From NCBI GenBank assembly GCA_013397695.1, contig VYZI01000109.1, positions 983,454 through 1,047,453 of the forward strand: DNA of 64,000 nucleotides, in the 5' to 3' direction. Under the pieces are notes generated by a model that ran no database searches, was not told the DNA's origin, and saw only the letters and a list, made by a program, of their open reading frames with translations. The stretch comes from Centropus unirufus. Its lineage: Eukaryota > Chordata > Aves > Cuculiformes > Centropidae. Below are positions 1-11,365 of this stretch, piece by piece. Position 1 is the first letter of the stretch; every line of letters begins with the position of its first letter. The position numbers were made by a program, and so were the translations under genes.

Positions 1-251
1 TAGCTTTCTTTTGCATTTTTGAGAATGGGAGGAGCAGCACAGGGACATCTATCCAGCTCCATTTATTGGAAATTCAAGAGTGCTGTGATTTATTCTAACT
101 CACTGTAATTATTTCCCTTCTGATATTACGAATATTCCTGAGTAAAGTGATTTAGTATCAAAATGCGTCGGATAAAAAGTGAGAGTGCTCTGGACAACTG
201 ACAACAGTTTCAATGATAAATACTGTAACTATTTCGTGTAGAATTACAAAC

Positions 252-392
252 CTTTCAATATTTCTGCGAAGGTCTGAAAGCTGCACGTTTCCTCGAACAA
301 GAAGTGCACAGGCAAGGTAGAGACTATGTTTTGGATCTGCTTGAATTAGTTGATGATCTCTACTAAATGCATCTGAAAACATCTGATCCAAC
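252..392 (-). CDS. TUBE1: TUBE1 exon 10
   Basis: 141 nt encoding LDQMFSDAFSRDHQLIQADP, KHSLYLACALLVRGNVQLSD and LRRNIE plus two bases. Acceptor ATCTAG|GTTGG. The donor AAAG|GTTTGT is weaker than its neighbours but keeps the phase expected for the next exon. That exon is not present in bases 1-251. Confidence 0.94.
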
Positions 393-3300
393 CTAGATGG
401 AAAGAAAAGTTATCTATTCTTATTAAAGTAAGCTACAAAAGTTCTTCAGAATGCCCACCCCTCAGAGTTTAAAAGTTCATAAAATTTTGGAAATAAAGGT
501 ATATTTAACCTGGGACCATGAATGACAGGAAAAACATTTAAATCTTTAGGTGTATATATGTTGGCATTAGAAGATTTTAAAAACAGACTAGATCAGTAAA
601 AACACACCCGATTAGTTTTTCATTTTCTTCTCCCTCACATTACAACCCACTGTTGAGTCTGAAGTCAGATAAGTGGACATACAAAGAGAGCTTTATTAAG
701 GAAATATTAGGACAACAGTTACAAAGTATCTAAAAGGATTTAAATACTTCAGGTCCTGCTCATATGAAAATTTGAGTCAACTATCTCACTGCTTGTGAAA
801 GATCTGTGAAGGAATCTAGAGCACTGCTAACCCTTACAGGACTGATTACCACTCTGTTACACTTAAAAAGATCAATGGATCACATGACTTTATTAATTAT
901 GACAAACAATTTAAAAAAAGACAGACTACACTTAGTAGAATTTTTTCATGTGTGACTGCTTTAAAAGATTACACAGCAGATCATATTCTTTCTCTCTTCA
1001 CTGTACTGTCTTCTCAGGGTATGGTTTCAAGAGATCCAACAGATAGTCAGAACTTGCTATGACAGAAAAGGGGTGGTCCTGCCCTCTTCTCCACCTTGCG
1101 TACCTCCATCACTTAGCAGCTTCTGTCCCTTGGGTCTCTTCTCCCAAGTGACAAGCGTCAATCTATTGTTACAATAAGCTGTTAAAAAGGCTCACTGCAT
1201 CTCCAGACTTAAGTAACATGCCATTACTTCCCAAGAAGTCTAGTCTAATTCGTTTGTCTTTACAGTATTTGGTGAATCAACTGCAAACTGTTACTCCTAA
1301 GAACTTGTGGTGCATATCATCCGAGTAACAATTATTCTAACATAAACATTTCCCAGCAGAGATCACAAAAATACATTTCAGGTTTACTTGCTCAACTGTT
1401 CCAGAGAAAAGAGGTGAATGTTCTCAAAATCAGCTGGATGAATTTGAAAATGTGGCTGACTTGAAACTTTTAGAACTTCTATCCTTAATTTTGCTACAGA
1501 ATGGAATTTCCAAAATTAAAACTACGGAAGAATAAAAAATTAATCTTCAAATATAAAGGTTCCATAATACTTTTTTCTTACCTTCTAGGAGGTACATTAA
1601 CATCAGCCAGTGTATATAGAGGAGTCAAGCTTGAAACCAAGTAATGTAGGCGAGGAAATGGAACCAAATTCATGCTGATTTCATTAAGATCCATATTAAG
1701 GGAACCGTCAAACCTAGCAGAGCTGAAAATTTAACAAACAGTTAAAAGCTAAGTAAATTATGTTTATTAGGTAAACACTCATTATGTCTATTTTTAAGTT
1801 GTTCCCTATGATAAAACGGTAATACAAGACAGTGTTCACAAAACAGTGTTTATGTATAATTACTAAGCTTTCACATTTGGCAGTGGCAGCACTATATCTT
1901 ATTTCCTTACACTTCTCATTATAGAACAGTCAAGCATCAGGAATGAGACCTTAATTGTAGTGTTTAGCACTGTTTTTCAGTATGTGGACATGGCTGCTCA
2001 ATACCAGTTTTAATAACTAGGCTATAATAAAACATGCATGACTTAGCATTTCTGAATAGTTGTTTAAAAGAAAAGCAGGCCAATACTCCAGAATTACATT
2101 TCACCAGGACTTTCTAACAGCAATAGACAGTTTAGGAGCAACAATGGTCTGATGGCATTTATAAAATAATAGAAATGGCCTGGAAAGGCAAACCTCCCTG
2201 GGCTCCATTAAGCACTAATGGAAGAAAATATCCTTCTGCCTATAAACCTCTTCCTACTTCAGTTCTAAGACTATCATGGCTACAGCCACACCACTGGAAT
2301 TTGAATACTTCCAAATACTTTAACATTTAGTAATTAATAACTAATTTTAAAAATAAAGAGGCTCTCATCAAATGGAAAATGTTCTTTGAGCTGATACAGG
2401 CCTCCATATTTCCAGCACACACCATGTCTAGAAACACCACTTGTAGAGGAATAACCGGTAACTTTACCTTGTCAGGTTTAACAGCAAGTTGGCTACAATG
2501 TTGTTCATTGTGTCAAACGGCTTCTCTTGTACAATTTTTGCACTGCTTGCACTTGATGTTACCAAGCTGTTTTGCTTCACGGTTGACCCTAGCTTCCCAG
2601 AATTGATCATCTGATGAATTTTATTAACTATATCAAACAGAGACTTTGAGAGGAAAAAAAAGAAAACACACAGGAAGTCTTGAGCACAGAGCTTTCAGCA
2701 CCCCAAATTTTTATTTCAATTAATCTTAAAGAAAAAACTAAGACATGATACTGGTAGTTGAAACATGACAGCCTTGATACATCTAAGTCCAGACTGAAGT
2801 GGTTCTAAAAGCCTGTTCCTTACATGTCACAAATATGCGCACGGCTTGACTCAGAAGTTTGAAATTTATTGAACTATGCCAAATCCTAAACTAATGAAGT
2901 TACATTTTAAATTCTCGTAATTCCTGTGAATGCAAAAATATATTCTCTAAATAGATTTCATTTTCTCTTGAAGCAAGCTGCAAGAGCATCAAAGTCAGAT
3001 TTAGATGAGCCTATTAGTTTGTGTGGTGAGGTGTGCCTATGACACCCATGTTAGTAACTAGTAAAGTCAAATATGTGGGAATTGGGAGTAGTCATTCCCT
3101 TGCGTGGCGTTACCATTACTAGGCATAAATTGATAAAAGAATATAAGACTCAGCATATAGAAGCTTTTCACTGTTTACCTTGAAATAGGCAAGAAAAGAA
3201 TCACTCTAGACTAGTTTGAAGGTGTAGTGCGACTTGTTAGTGATCCCCATATTTATAATTTCAAAAGCTTGCAAGTGACTTAGGAATTAAATTATGTTAA

Positions 3301-6300
3301 AAAATGAAATTATGCTTTTTAAGATTTGGCATTCAAATCAAAGAAAAACTTCTTATGTGCAGTCTCATAAAAACAGAAGTTGACAGAAATAGAGTATCAT
3401 TTCTTACTTCATTCTCTATTGGTAGCACACAGTCTGCGTGTTCATTAAGCTCCTTCATAGCCAGAACACTGTTATATGGAGAAGTAATAACATCATCTTC
3501 ACCAGAGGGATAAACTGAAGTAACAAATCTATAAACTTCTGGGAATTCATCCTCAAGCAAATTTAGTACAAAAGTTCCAAGACCAGATCCTGTCCCTAAT
3601 TATGAATGAAGACAGAATGAGAGAAAAAGTTCCCCATGTTATCATAAGCCATAAGCCTCCTGTGTTGAAAACACAGAACTTTTTAATTATGTATATTAAT
3701 GAACATTTTCTGAAGTACTTGGCTGACAGTGAAGGCTACTCATGTAAATTAAGGCAGGAAGGTTTTTCCCAGACAGGAAAATAATCAAGTGACAAAAGTA
3801 TTTCCCATAGCATACCAGACAGGATGAAGCATACAATCCCCAAAATTTCTGCAAACCAAAAAGTTCTATTACATAAATAACATTTTCCTGACCCAGTATT
3901 TTAGTTTCTTATTTTAAAATATTCAATTTGAATTTTGAAATAAAATATTTGTTGAAAAACATTGAACCACCCAACGCAGTTATTGACTTTTCTTTTAGGG
4001 TTTTATAAATTGTTTTTCCTTTCTCTAGTCAAAATAGAACATCCCCTTTCCTCCAGCACGGACATTTTTTCCTCATTAGCACTAAGCACATAACACGGAG
4101 TCGAATCAGAGAACTGGACTGTGTTTTTTCTGTCTTGGACAGCTAACATTCTCATCAGACTGTTTCATCTATGAACATGGCAGCAATTTTCTGCAATAAT
4201 GGAGACAATATCTGCAGGGTCTCTCAAATTAAGTAAATGGCCACAGAAAAAGGCCCTTGACAAAACTATTGCTTTGTACTTATAGCTATTTTCTGTGTCT
4301 TTTTCCACATATGACCAGTTATAATACATGCATCCCCCATGTTTCTGGAGGAGGAAGCTTTAATAGCAATACAGTAATGATGAAACTGTCACTGCAAGTG
4401 TATAACCCTTCCGCTTTATTAATGAAGTAGTTAGGCCTGATTCAACAGAACTGTATGAAAGGAAATCTGAAAAAAACAAGTTTTTCTAAAGTAAAGCAAC
4501 AGGAGAAGCCCTTTGTAAAACTATCCCCATGATTAATAAAACTTGATTGCAACAATGATGTCTGTTCTGAGGCTACTGTCCCTTCCTCTGATCAGCAAAA
4601 TCTCAGTGTTTCCTTTTATTTGGTACCCGTCTCAATCCACTCACTGCTTCATATTTCAAATTTTTGCTGTATTTTTGTTCTGGGTAGCACTTACCTTATG
4701 ATTAGGGCTCCTCAGTGCTCTAGCAAAATAATTAATAGTTACAGGTCCACTCAATTGGGCTGTGTTAATTGTTTATGTTCTGTATTCTCAGTGATCCATA
4801 TTATTACACTGATGATCTTCTCAAGACCCAGATGTTCCTTTTTCACCTGTGGCTGCTGCAATCATATTAACCATAAGGATATTACTTACCACCTCCCATA
4901 GAATGAATTATAAAAAAACACTGTAGACAGTCACAATGTTCTGCAGTTTTCCTCAGCTTTTCCACAATTTTCTCCCGGTACTGATTGCCGTACAGCATAT
5001 GACCTACAGCCCTGAAGATATGAAAAATACTTAAAAAGAACAATCCTACAATCAATCTTCCAGTTTGGTTTTTTTTTAACTCCTCCCTCCTATTTGACAT
5101 TTTACAGCGCAAAGCCCAGAACAGGGTGCAACCCCTGATTTGTGAGAGCTGCTAAGTTGTGACTATATAATGTGAATATGGGATATAGCTTTAATTTTGA
5201 GTATGCAAGCAGCACTAAGTTCACAGCTATGGACCATGCACTACTACTTTGTACTGATAAGGAAATAACTTCCACACTGGATGAGCAAACTGTAATTATG
5301 AAATACAAGTTATACACTCCCTAATAATAAGGATATCCTTATGTAATATGTTTACTGATCTTTGTTTGCTACCAGTAACTAAAAAAACAAACCCAAACAG
5401 CTCATTTTCAACACACTTGCTAGCTAGATGGTGAAGTTATAGGATGTTTATCCCCTGTATTGCGTACTCTTTCAGTATGTTTGCTGACACTCTGCTTTCT
5501 AGTCCATAGTGCATTGAATATTATCAGAAGTGCATTAAGGTCTTGGTGAAAATTAGGAATTCATTATGTTGATCAATCTTTTATTTCTGAGTTTTCATTT
5601 TTGGTAATTTAGTTAAGATGCAAAATTTCTGGTACTCAGAAATCCGAAGTGCCTTTGTTCATATGTCTCATTTTTATACTGGCGGCACAGTCTCAAACTA
5701 GATTATGATTTCGACTGAGCAATGGAAGCAGCTGAATACCAAAGAAACATAAATAAAAAAGATGCTCTTTTGAAGAAAAAAAAAGGGGAAGACAAACCAG
5801 ACAAAATGATATATCAGCAGAATTATCTTTCTGTAAAAGGCTTTTCAAAGCCCTGTTCCAGGCAACAGTGACTCCAAAGTTTACTGGTAAATGCTCCAGC
5901 TCCCCAGGTGCAGCAGAATGAACTAGAAAGCTACTGTTATCATTCCTCTTTTCAAATGCCATCTAATTAGTTCCTAAGAAATGCTTTCTGAAGAGGTTCT
6001 CACCAGTTGTTTCCTGAACCAGAAACATCTGTGATAAGCTGCTTGCTATCAAACACATCCCCCAATGGTCCCTGCAGAATTTCATTTACCACACCCTCCT
6101 CCATGTCAATCAACAGTGCCTTTAAAAAACGGAAAGAATTAAAATTCAGTCAAGTAAGCAAACCACTTTTCAAAATAATCACATGAAGAAATATGAAATT
6201 ATTTACAATGTTAAAGGTATGTTTCTTCTACTGTGCTCCAGAGAAAATTTATTTTAGTTGTTAACTAGATTCATCTTGGCTATTTTGTTAGAAGTTGCTC

Positions 6301-9300
6301 AATAGGATAGCTTTTCAGATAAAGCAATTTTTTCATGATTTTGTAATATTTTGCCCCAATAGTTAGGAGTAAAGACATTAAAGCATTTTATGTTTCAGGT
6401 TTTCTTGCTTTTTGATTGCTTAAAATGGCTCAAAGAAACCCATTTCCAAGAAAATTCAAATAAAAGATTAGTTGGTAATACCTGCAATCATTTTATTAAA
6501 ATTATAATTTAAATTACTCAAGCAGACTGGAAGCAAAGTGCAGTACTCTACAAACCATAAAAGTTACTGTTAGAAATCTTACTATTCAAAGTAGCATTTA
6601 AAAACATACGCAATTATAAGGACGTTACGGAAATTCCTACACAGTTGTATGTAAATATGCAATGTGAAAAGCAGGACCTTTACAGATTGGCTTACTCGTG
6701 CTTTTAAAGAGCAGATTTTTCCTTTATAAATATCAGGACCATCACCACCATTTCTGGAAAAAAAAAAGAGATAAATCTGAGCTCAGAATCATAATAGAAA
6801 ATAGGGCAATATATATTAGAACAAAATTCCCTCCTTAAACCTTCATGTTCAGAAGATTGTTATGATGTAAACTAACAAACGCCCTGAATGTGCTGCTAAG
6901 AAACCTATTATTTCCTGAAGTAATGCAATTACAGGACATGATCTCAATCAGAAATAACCTAAGCAGTACTTCAGGGAGCTGAAAAGTTAAGCACTGAAAG
7001 TTTACCCTCAGACACAGCCTCTGCTCTGCATTAATTCCACAAGCAGTGCCAAAACTTGGAAAGATTATCTTTTATCCAGCATGTGGCGTATCTGCACATA
7101 AAGGAACAGAGCACACCAAACAGCATCGCTAGCTTTTCAGTGGGGGCAGTACATGCTGCTCAAGGTGTCAAAGCTGACAATTGGGTAATGGGTGCAAGTT
7201 ACTCCTGGGGACATTCTGATTTTTCACTGTGAGAACAGTTAAACATTGGAATGGCCTCCCAAGGGAAGTGGCAGTTTCCTCTACACTGGACACTTTTCAG
7301 GCTCAGCTGGACAGGGTGCTGGGCCATCTCATTTAAACTATCAATCGCCTAAAAAGGTTTGAGCAGATGATCCTTGAGGTGCCTTCCAACCTAACATTCT
7401 TTGATTCTATGTAGCTGTATAACTGCACTAGTATAATGCTTGTCCTATTTCGCCATTCAGATTTACAAGTTTAGAAATCACGCTGAGTGGACATAGCTTA
7501 ATTCACCCTTTTTTTCCCCCAGGATTGGCTGTATTGAGACAACCTAGGGAACTATGCATTCTGTCCAAACATATTTCCACAGTGAATGCTGGTGCTTCTG
7601 GCCACACTATAGTCAAAACAGATTAAAAAGATAGGGATACTGGAAGACGGATCTAATTTTTCCCTCAATTATTTAACGGGGGCTTTCAAGCCTAAATTTG
7701 AAGTATCTCTGACTATTTTACATACAACCACTATATTAGTCTAAAAACACCAGTTGAAATTTGCCACAGCACCAAATATTCTGACCATGCTCAGTCCATT
7801 CAGGAATGGGGGAAGAGAGTATAGGGCTGCACTGGATCCACAGCTCACAGCAGCCTCCAATACTGATGTGATTCCTCTAGCCTACACACCTCCCATGAGT
7901 CCACTATAGCACCAGTAAATTCAGCTAGAGAAGTTTTATTTCTCTTTGGGGACTAACAAAACTCAAAGAGATAAAAAATATATATCAAATCAACACTTCT
8001 TTCTCCTACTATTATCTTTGTGGTCTTTGATACCAGCCCATACTTTCAATCACTTTAATTCAGTTGCTGACACCCCCACTCCCAGTGTTCCCTAGAATCC
8101 TCTAGGCTTATGATGTGCACTGCTGCATATAAACCATAGAAATGCATAAGCACATTTCCGATATTTCACAGGTAGGGGAATCTTCCTTGAAACTCTCCAG
8201 TACTCAGCAAGTTACATCCTTCCTCCTCACAAAGAGAAAACAGATATTTTTACTAGAATTAACTTGTTGATTATAAACTGGGTGGTTTCATTTGACACAT
8301 AGAAACACAGACATTATTTGCAATCAAATTTTCTTGAATAAAAAAATATTCTAGGAGATGTCCACAAGGAATGGCAACTATAAACTCCAATGGGCTTGCA
8401 TGTTCTCTCAAAGAAGTAACATTTGAGATAAAACAATTAGTATTTCAATGACATTTTAGTTAAAAATACATCCTATACTGCAGCCTTGCCTTGGAAGGAA
8501 ACAGAGGTTGGTCAGTTGCTTTTTAAACGATCTAAGTGCAACAGCAATATCCAAGTGCACACTGCGTTTTCTTGTAAACTGCAATGATTTTGTAATTGGA
8601 CTGGTAAGAGATTACTGAATGCTCTTAAGGTATGAATTGGTTAAATTAAAAAAGAATCATAACTATCACTCTTTGTGGAACAAACTAGTCAGATAAAAAG
8701 GATTTAAAAACTGGCACAACGTTTTCTGACTACCTTATATACAATCCTCGTTACAACTTTACTAGAAGTGCTGCTAAGTTGGTATTCAGAGGACTTGCAG
8801 TCCGATCATGACTCACAAGAGCAAAAGCTGTCAGACCCTGACAGTCCATTTTAGGGACAGAAGAAAAGGAAAACAAACCCAAACACTTCAAACTACTTAA
8901 GTAAGTGTAGTTAGAATCGAAAGGTAAAAAGAGTGTTTTAAAAATACAAAGAAATAAGAGCTTTTTCAACAACAAACTAAATATGTCCTGAAACAGAGAA
9001 AACTGTAACTTAGGTCAGGAGAGTATACTAGAATTGTTGATCATAGAATGGCTTGTGTTAGAAGGGACCTTAAAGATCATTTAGTCCCACCCCCCTGCCA
9101 TGGGCAGGAACACTTCCCAGCTCAGGTTGCACAAAGCCCCATCCAACTGGGCCTTGAACACCTCCAGGGATGGGGCATCCATGACTTCTCTGGGCAACAT
9201 GTGCCCGTGCCTCACCACCCTCAGAGTAAAAAATTTCTTCTTACCATCTAATCGAAATCTCCCCTCATTAAAACCATTCCTCCTCATTCTATCACTGTGC

Positions 9301-11183
9301 TCCATCATGAAGCGCCCCTCCTTATCTTTCCTGTAGGCCTCCTCTAAGTACTGGAAGGCTGCTAGAAGGTCTCTCAGGACCCTTTTGCTCTCTTCTCTAG
9401 CCTAAATAAGCCCAACTCTCCCAGCCTGTCCTTGTACAGGAGGTGCTCCAGCCCTCTCTGTGTTAATCCCATGACCGGCTCAACTTACCTTATATCGATG
9501 TTCCTAAAGAAACTGCTTAATGCTTCATCATAAATTCCTTTCTAAAAAGAAGCAACACGACATAAGATGATAAGTAATGTCACAAATCCTCACTTCTTTT
9601 TCAAAGACTTAAGTTGAAAGGGACCTCTGAAGGCCACCTAACCCCCCACCCCCCCCTTAAAACCAGTGACTGTCTAAATCGAACCCAACTAACTCTAGTC
9701 AGCACTAAAGGAACATTTCAGTGAAGCACCAGCTTTATGCTAAAAACTGTCAGGAGGATGTCACTAGGAAATTCATTTTTCAGCTCAAGGTTAAACAACT
9801 ACTATTCCTTAATTTCTAAAGATTTAGGATTTTACTGATGATCCCAATGCAATTATTTAATTGAACAGCTGCTGTTTAGCTGGCTCAGCTCATCACTGAT
9901 GGAAGACTGGGAGAGCTCCAGAACAGTAACACGTCCATGAAGTTCTGTGGAAGGGTAAGCACATCACACTGCACCAGTGAGTCCTAAATTCCCTGCTGAA
10001 GTGTGGTGTGGAAATTACCTACCCCTCCATGAAGCTAGGGACCTCATAAGTTTAAATACTTCAACATCATTTTATAAACTGCCTACCATACTCTTAAAAA
10101 CCTGATGAAGCAGAATATGGAAGCTACTTTTCCCTACAACACCTCTCCATATGTGTATGAACTTCATCCATTCCCTTTTTACAGCTGTTTCCAGCAGAAG
10201 GCACCGAGAAGGACTGCTCATTAATATCTCTTAACATGTGGAATTTACCAGGAAATAGCATCCTTATAGTCATAGAAGTGTGCAATTTTGGTCAAGGTAC
10301 TCTGCACAGCCCTATACCCTCTTTATGCAGCTATTTTGGTCAGCACAACTGTACACTGAATCACTGCATGGCGTGTGTTAACGTGGAAAACAAAGGTGAG
10401 CTCCAGTGTGATGCTTTTTAATTTCATTTCCAGTGGGAAAGAACCTGCCTTAAATCCTCTTGGGAGACCTTACCATTGCCTACAACTACATGAGAGGACG
10501 TTGTAGCAAGATGGATGTTGGCCTCTTCGCTCAGGTAACAAGCTATAAGATAAGAGGAAATGGTCTCAAGTGCCAGGGGTAGTTCAGATATTGGACATCA
10601 GGAAAAATTTCTTGCTGGAAGGGGCTGCCTAAGGGGGTGGCTGAGTCCCCATCCCTGGAGGTGTTTACAGGCAGACAAGGTGCTCAGGGATCTGGTTTAG
10701 CAGTGGCCAGGTGCAGTTGACTTCGATGATCTCGAAGGACTTTTCCAACCGATTCCGATTCTCCAACTGCCTCAAGCCCGGCACCATCTGCCTCCGAGGC
10801 CCTCCCCCCTGGGCTTTTCAAGGTGGAAAAGCTGGAGACTGCTGACGCGGTTTAGAGAAGTTTAGTGAAACGCCACCAGCACCCAGGGACAGCTTCGATC
10901 GTAAATACCAAAGGCGACGCTTCGTGGCCACAGCGACGGGCCGGGCCGGGGGACGCGAGGGCCGCCCAGGGCGAGCGGGCCCGTACCTTGTTGACAGCGG
11001 CGTGCTCCCGCAGCGCCAGCTCCCAGAACCGGCAGCCCACCTGGTTCCCGCACTGCCCCACTGCGAACGGGAGAGACACGCGTCAGGCGAGGGCAGGACG
11101 GGGTGGGAGGAGGAGGAGGAGGAGGAGGAGGAAGGCGCTGGGCGCCGCGGCCCCTTACCCTGCACCACCACGGACTGGGTCAT
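252..11183 (-). CDS. TUBE1: Epsilon-tubulin, exons 1-10 of the gene (C-terminal end outside window)
   Basis: Epsilon-tubulin is a GTP-binding tubulin of centrioles and basal bodies, needed with delta-tubulin for stable triplet microtubules. Ten exons on the minus strand join in frame to 364 codons plus 2 bases, against about 475 residues recalled for human. The N-terminus MTQSVVVQVGQCGNQVG is the tubulin nucleotide-binding start. The glycine loop GGGTGSGLGTF, which contacts GTP phosphates, is split between exons 6 and 7. Further matches are SMGGG, YPSGEDDVITSPYNS, NNIVANLLLNLT, VSSLTPLYTLADVN and LDQMFSDAFS. The start was chosen because the fold begins at this Met; the codon 25 triplets upstream in frame is GTG, not ATG. 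The last ~110 residues (probably two exons) lie left of base 1. It is transcribed from a CpG island. I see no frameshift or stop in any exon. Confidence 0.97.
1582..1722 (-). CDS. TUBE1: TUBE1 exon 9
   Basis: 141 nt encoding SARFDGSLNMDLNEISMNLV, PFPRLHYLVSSLTPLYTLAD and VNVPPR plus two bases. LVPFPRLHYLV matches the loop following the core helix in tubulins. Acceptor TTTTCAG|CTC, donor AGAAG|GTAAGA. Intron 9 (393-1581, 1,189 bp) is AT-rich with nothing recognised. Confidence 0.95.
2468..2643 (-). CDS. TUBE1: TUBE1 exon 8
   Basis: 176 nt encoding SLFDIVNKIHQMINSGKLGS, a variable Ser/Lys-rich stretch (TVKQNSLVTSSASSAKIVQE), then KPFDTMNNIVANLLLNLT. The variable middle is an epsilon-tubulin-specific insertion relative to alpha and beta tubulin. 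Acceptor CTCAAAG|TCT, donor ACAAG|GTAAAG. Intron 8 (1723-2467, 745 bp) shows nothing recognisable. Confidence 0.95.
3408..3595 (-). CDS. TUBE1: TUBE1 exon 7
   Basis: 188 nt encoding GTGSGLGTFVLNLLEDEFPE, VYRFVTSVYPSGEDDVITSP, YNSVLAMKELNEHADCVLPI and ENE. It carries the second half of the GTP phosphate loop and is the most conserved part of the gene in this window. Acceptor ATTAG|GGACAG, donor GAA|GTAAGA. Intron 7 (2644-3407, 764 bp) has no recognised feature. Confidence 0.96.
4890..5011 (-). CDS. TUBE1: TUBE1 exon 6
   Basis: 122 nt. It completes the split Trp, then encodes AVGHMLYGNQYREKIVEKLR, TAEHCDCLQCFFIIHSMGG and one base of the next Gly. HSMGG starts the glycine-rich phosphate loop that continues in exon 7. 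Acceptor ATCTTCAG|GGC, donor GGTG|GTAAGT. Intron 6 (3596-4889, 1,294 bp) shows nothing recognisable. Confidence 0.96.
6004..6119 (-). CDS. TUBE1: TUBE1 exon 5
   Basis: 116 nt encoding ALLIDMEEGVVNEILQGPLG through ITDVSGSGNNW. The final Trp codon is split TG|G with exon 6. Acceptor TTAAAG|GCACTG has an adenine-rich end rather than a pure pyrimidine tract. Donor CTG|GTGAGA. Intron 5 (5012-6003, 992 bp) shows nothing recognisable. Confidence 0.95.
6696..6753 (-). CDS. TUBE1: TUBE1 exon 4
   Basis: 58 nt encoding the Arg shared with exon 3, then NGGDGPDIYKGKICSLKAR. Acceptor TTTCCAG|AAATGG, donor CGA|GTAAGC. The segment is weakly conserved at its start and strongly conserved at KGKICSLKAR. Intron 4 (6120-6695, 576 bp) is AT-rich with no feature recognised. 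Confidence 0.94.
7215..7411 (+). mobile_element. CR1 LINE fragment (3' end), TUBE1 intron 3
   Basis: Resembles the CR1 3' region: TTCACTGTGAGAACAG, a GGAATGGCCTCCCAAGGGAAG-like block, CTCAGCTGGACAGGGTGCTG, then CCTTCCAACCTAACATTC and TTTGATTCTATG at the 3' end. 5'-truncated and diverged, so an old insertion. It lies antisense to TUBE1. Confidence 0.88.
9041..9470 (-). mobile_element. CR1 LINE fragment (3' end), beside TUBE1 exon 3
   Basis: Reads from the plus side as TCATAGAATGGCTTGTGTTA, then GAAGGGACCTTAAAGATCAT, CTCCAGGGATGGGGCATCC and GTGCCCGTGCCTCACCACCC, which is the reverse complement of a CR1 3' end. About 430 bp, 5'-truncated, sense to TUBE1. Its 5' break is about 20 bp from the exon 3 donor. 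Confidence 0.93.
9489..9541 (-). CDS. TUBE1: TUBE1 exon 3
   Basis: A short exon of 53 nt encoding KGIYDEALSSFFRNIDI plus two bases of Arg. Acceptor TTTTTAG|AAAGG, donor AG|GTAAGT. Because 53 is not a multiple of 3, skipping it would break the frame. A CR1 copy begins about 20 bp into intron 3 (6754-9488, 2,735 bp). A second, shorter CR1 lies near 7.2-7.4 kb; the rest of the intron shows nothing recognisable. Confidence 0.94.
9609..9662 (-). mobile_element. Short CR1 remnant in TUBE1 intron 2
   Basis: GTTGAAAGGGACCTCTGAAG followed by GCCACCTAAC matches the CR1 tail-proximal block. It then passes into a C-rich run (9642-9656). Only about 50 bp, so the call rests on one block. Confidence 0.65.
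10455..10763 (+). mobile_element. CR1 LINE fragment, TUBE1 intron 2
   Basis: Shows CR1 3'-region blocks: GGGAGACCTTACCATTGCC, CTACAACTACATGAGAGGA, GTTGGCCTCTTCGCTCAGGT, CCATCCCTGGAGGTGTTTA and a 3' end near CTTTTCCAACCGATTCCGAT. About 310 bp, 5'-truncated, antisense to TUBE1. Confidence 0.92.
10987..11060 (-). CDS. TUBE1: TUBE1 exon 2
   Basis: Encodes residues 9-33: VGQCGNQVGCRFWELALREH then AAVNK, 74 nt. Acceptor TTCGCAG|TG, donor AAG|GTACGG. GQCGNQ is the tubulin loop that contacts the nucleotide. Intron 2 (9542-10986, 1,445 bp) contains two CR1 fragments and otherwise nothing I recognise. Confidence 0.95.
11105..11132. repeat. (GGA)n trinucleotide tract in TUBE1 intron 1
   Basis: About nine GGA units on the plus strand, read as TCC in the TUBE1 transcript. 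It makes up over a quarter of the 98-bp first intron and adds pyrimidines upstream of the exon 2 acceptor. Confidence 0.9.
11159..11183 (-). CDS. TUBE1: TUBE1 exon 1 (coding part)
   Basis: Encodes MTQSVVVQ plus one base, 25 nt. The donor CAGG|GTAAGG follows directly. Intron 1 (11061-11158) is only 98 bp and carries a TCC repeat on the transcribed strand. The 5' UTR runs upstream into the CpG island; the transcription start cannot be placed from sequence. Confidence 0.93.
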
Positions 11184-11365
11184 GGCCAGGCGCGCAGCGC
11201 CCACGCGCCACCAACGGTTCGGAAGGAGGACGGTTACAACGGCGCGGTCTCCCCCCACCCCCCCGCGTTCCCCCCGCAGTGGAACGGCCCAGCCGTTGGT
11301 TCAGCTGCGGGCGCCTGGCGCCAGCCCGCGGCGAGTGGAACATTCCATTAGGAGGCGGGGAAGGG

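Larger units (their letters stand above)
10860..11365 (-). promoter_or_regulatory. CpG island over the TUBE1 promoter, exons 1-2 and intron 1
   Basis: GC-rich and CpG-rich DNA in an otherwise AT-rich window, spanning TUBE1 exons 1 and 2 and the upstream flank. It has no TATA box. A GC-box-like GGAGGCGGGG lies at 11351-11360. This is the usual pattern of a broad housekeeping promoter. In mammals I recall this region serving FAM229B in the other direction; no FAM229B exon was seen here. Boundaries are by eye. Confidence 0.8.

Noticed and set aside
11184..11258. In-frame N-terminal extension of TUBE1
   Set aside because: The upstream in-frame codon at 11258 is GTG, not ATG, and the tubulin fold starts at MTQSVVV. 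No support for initiation there.
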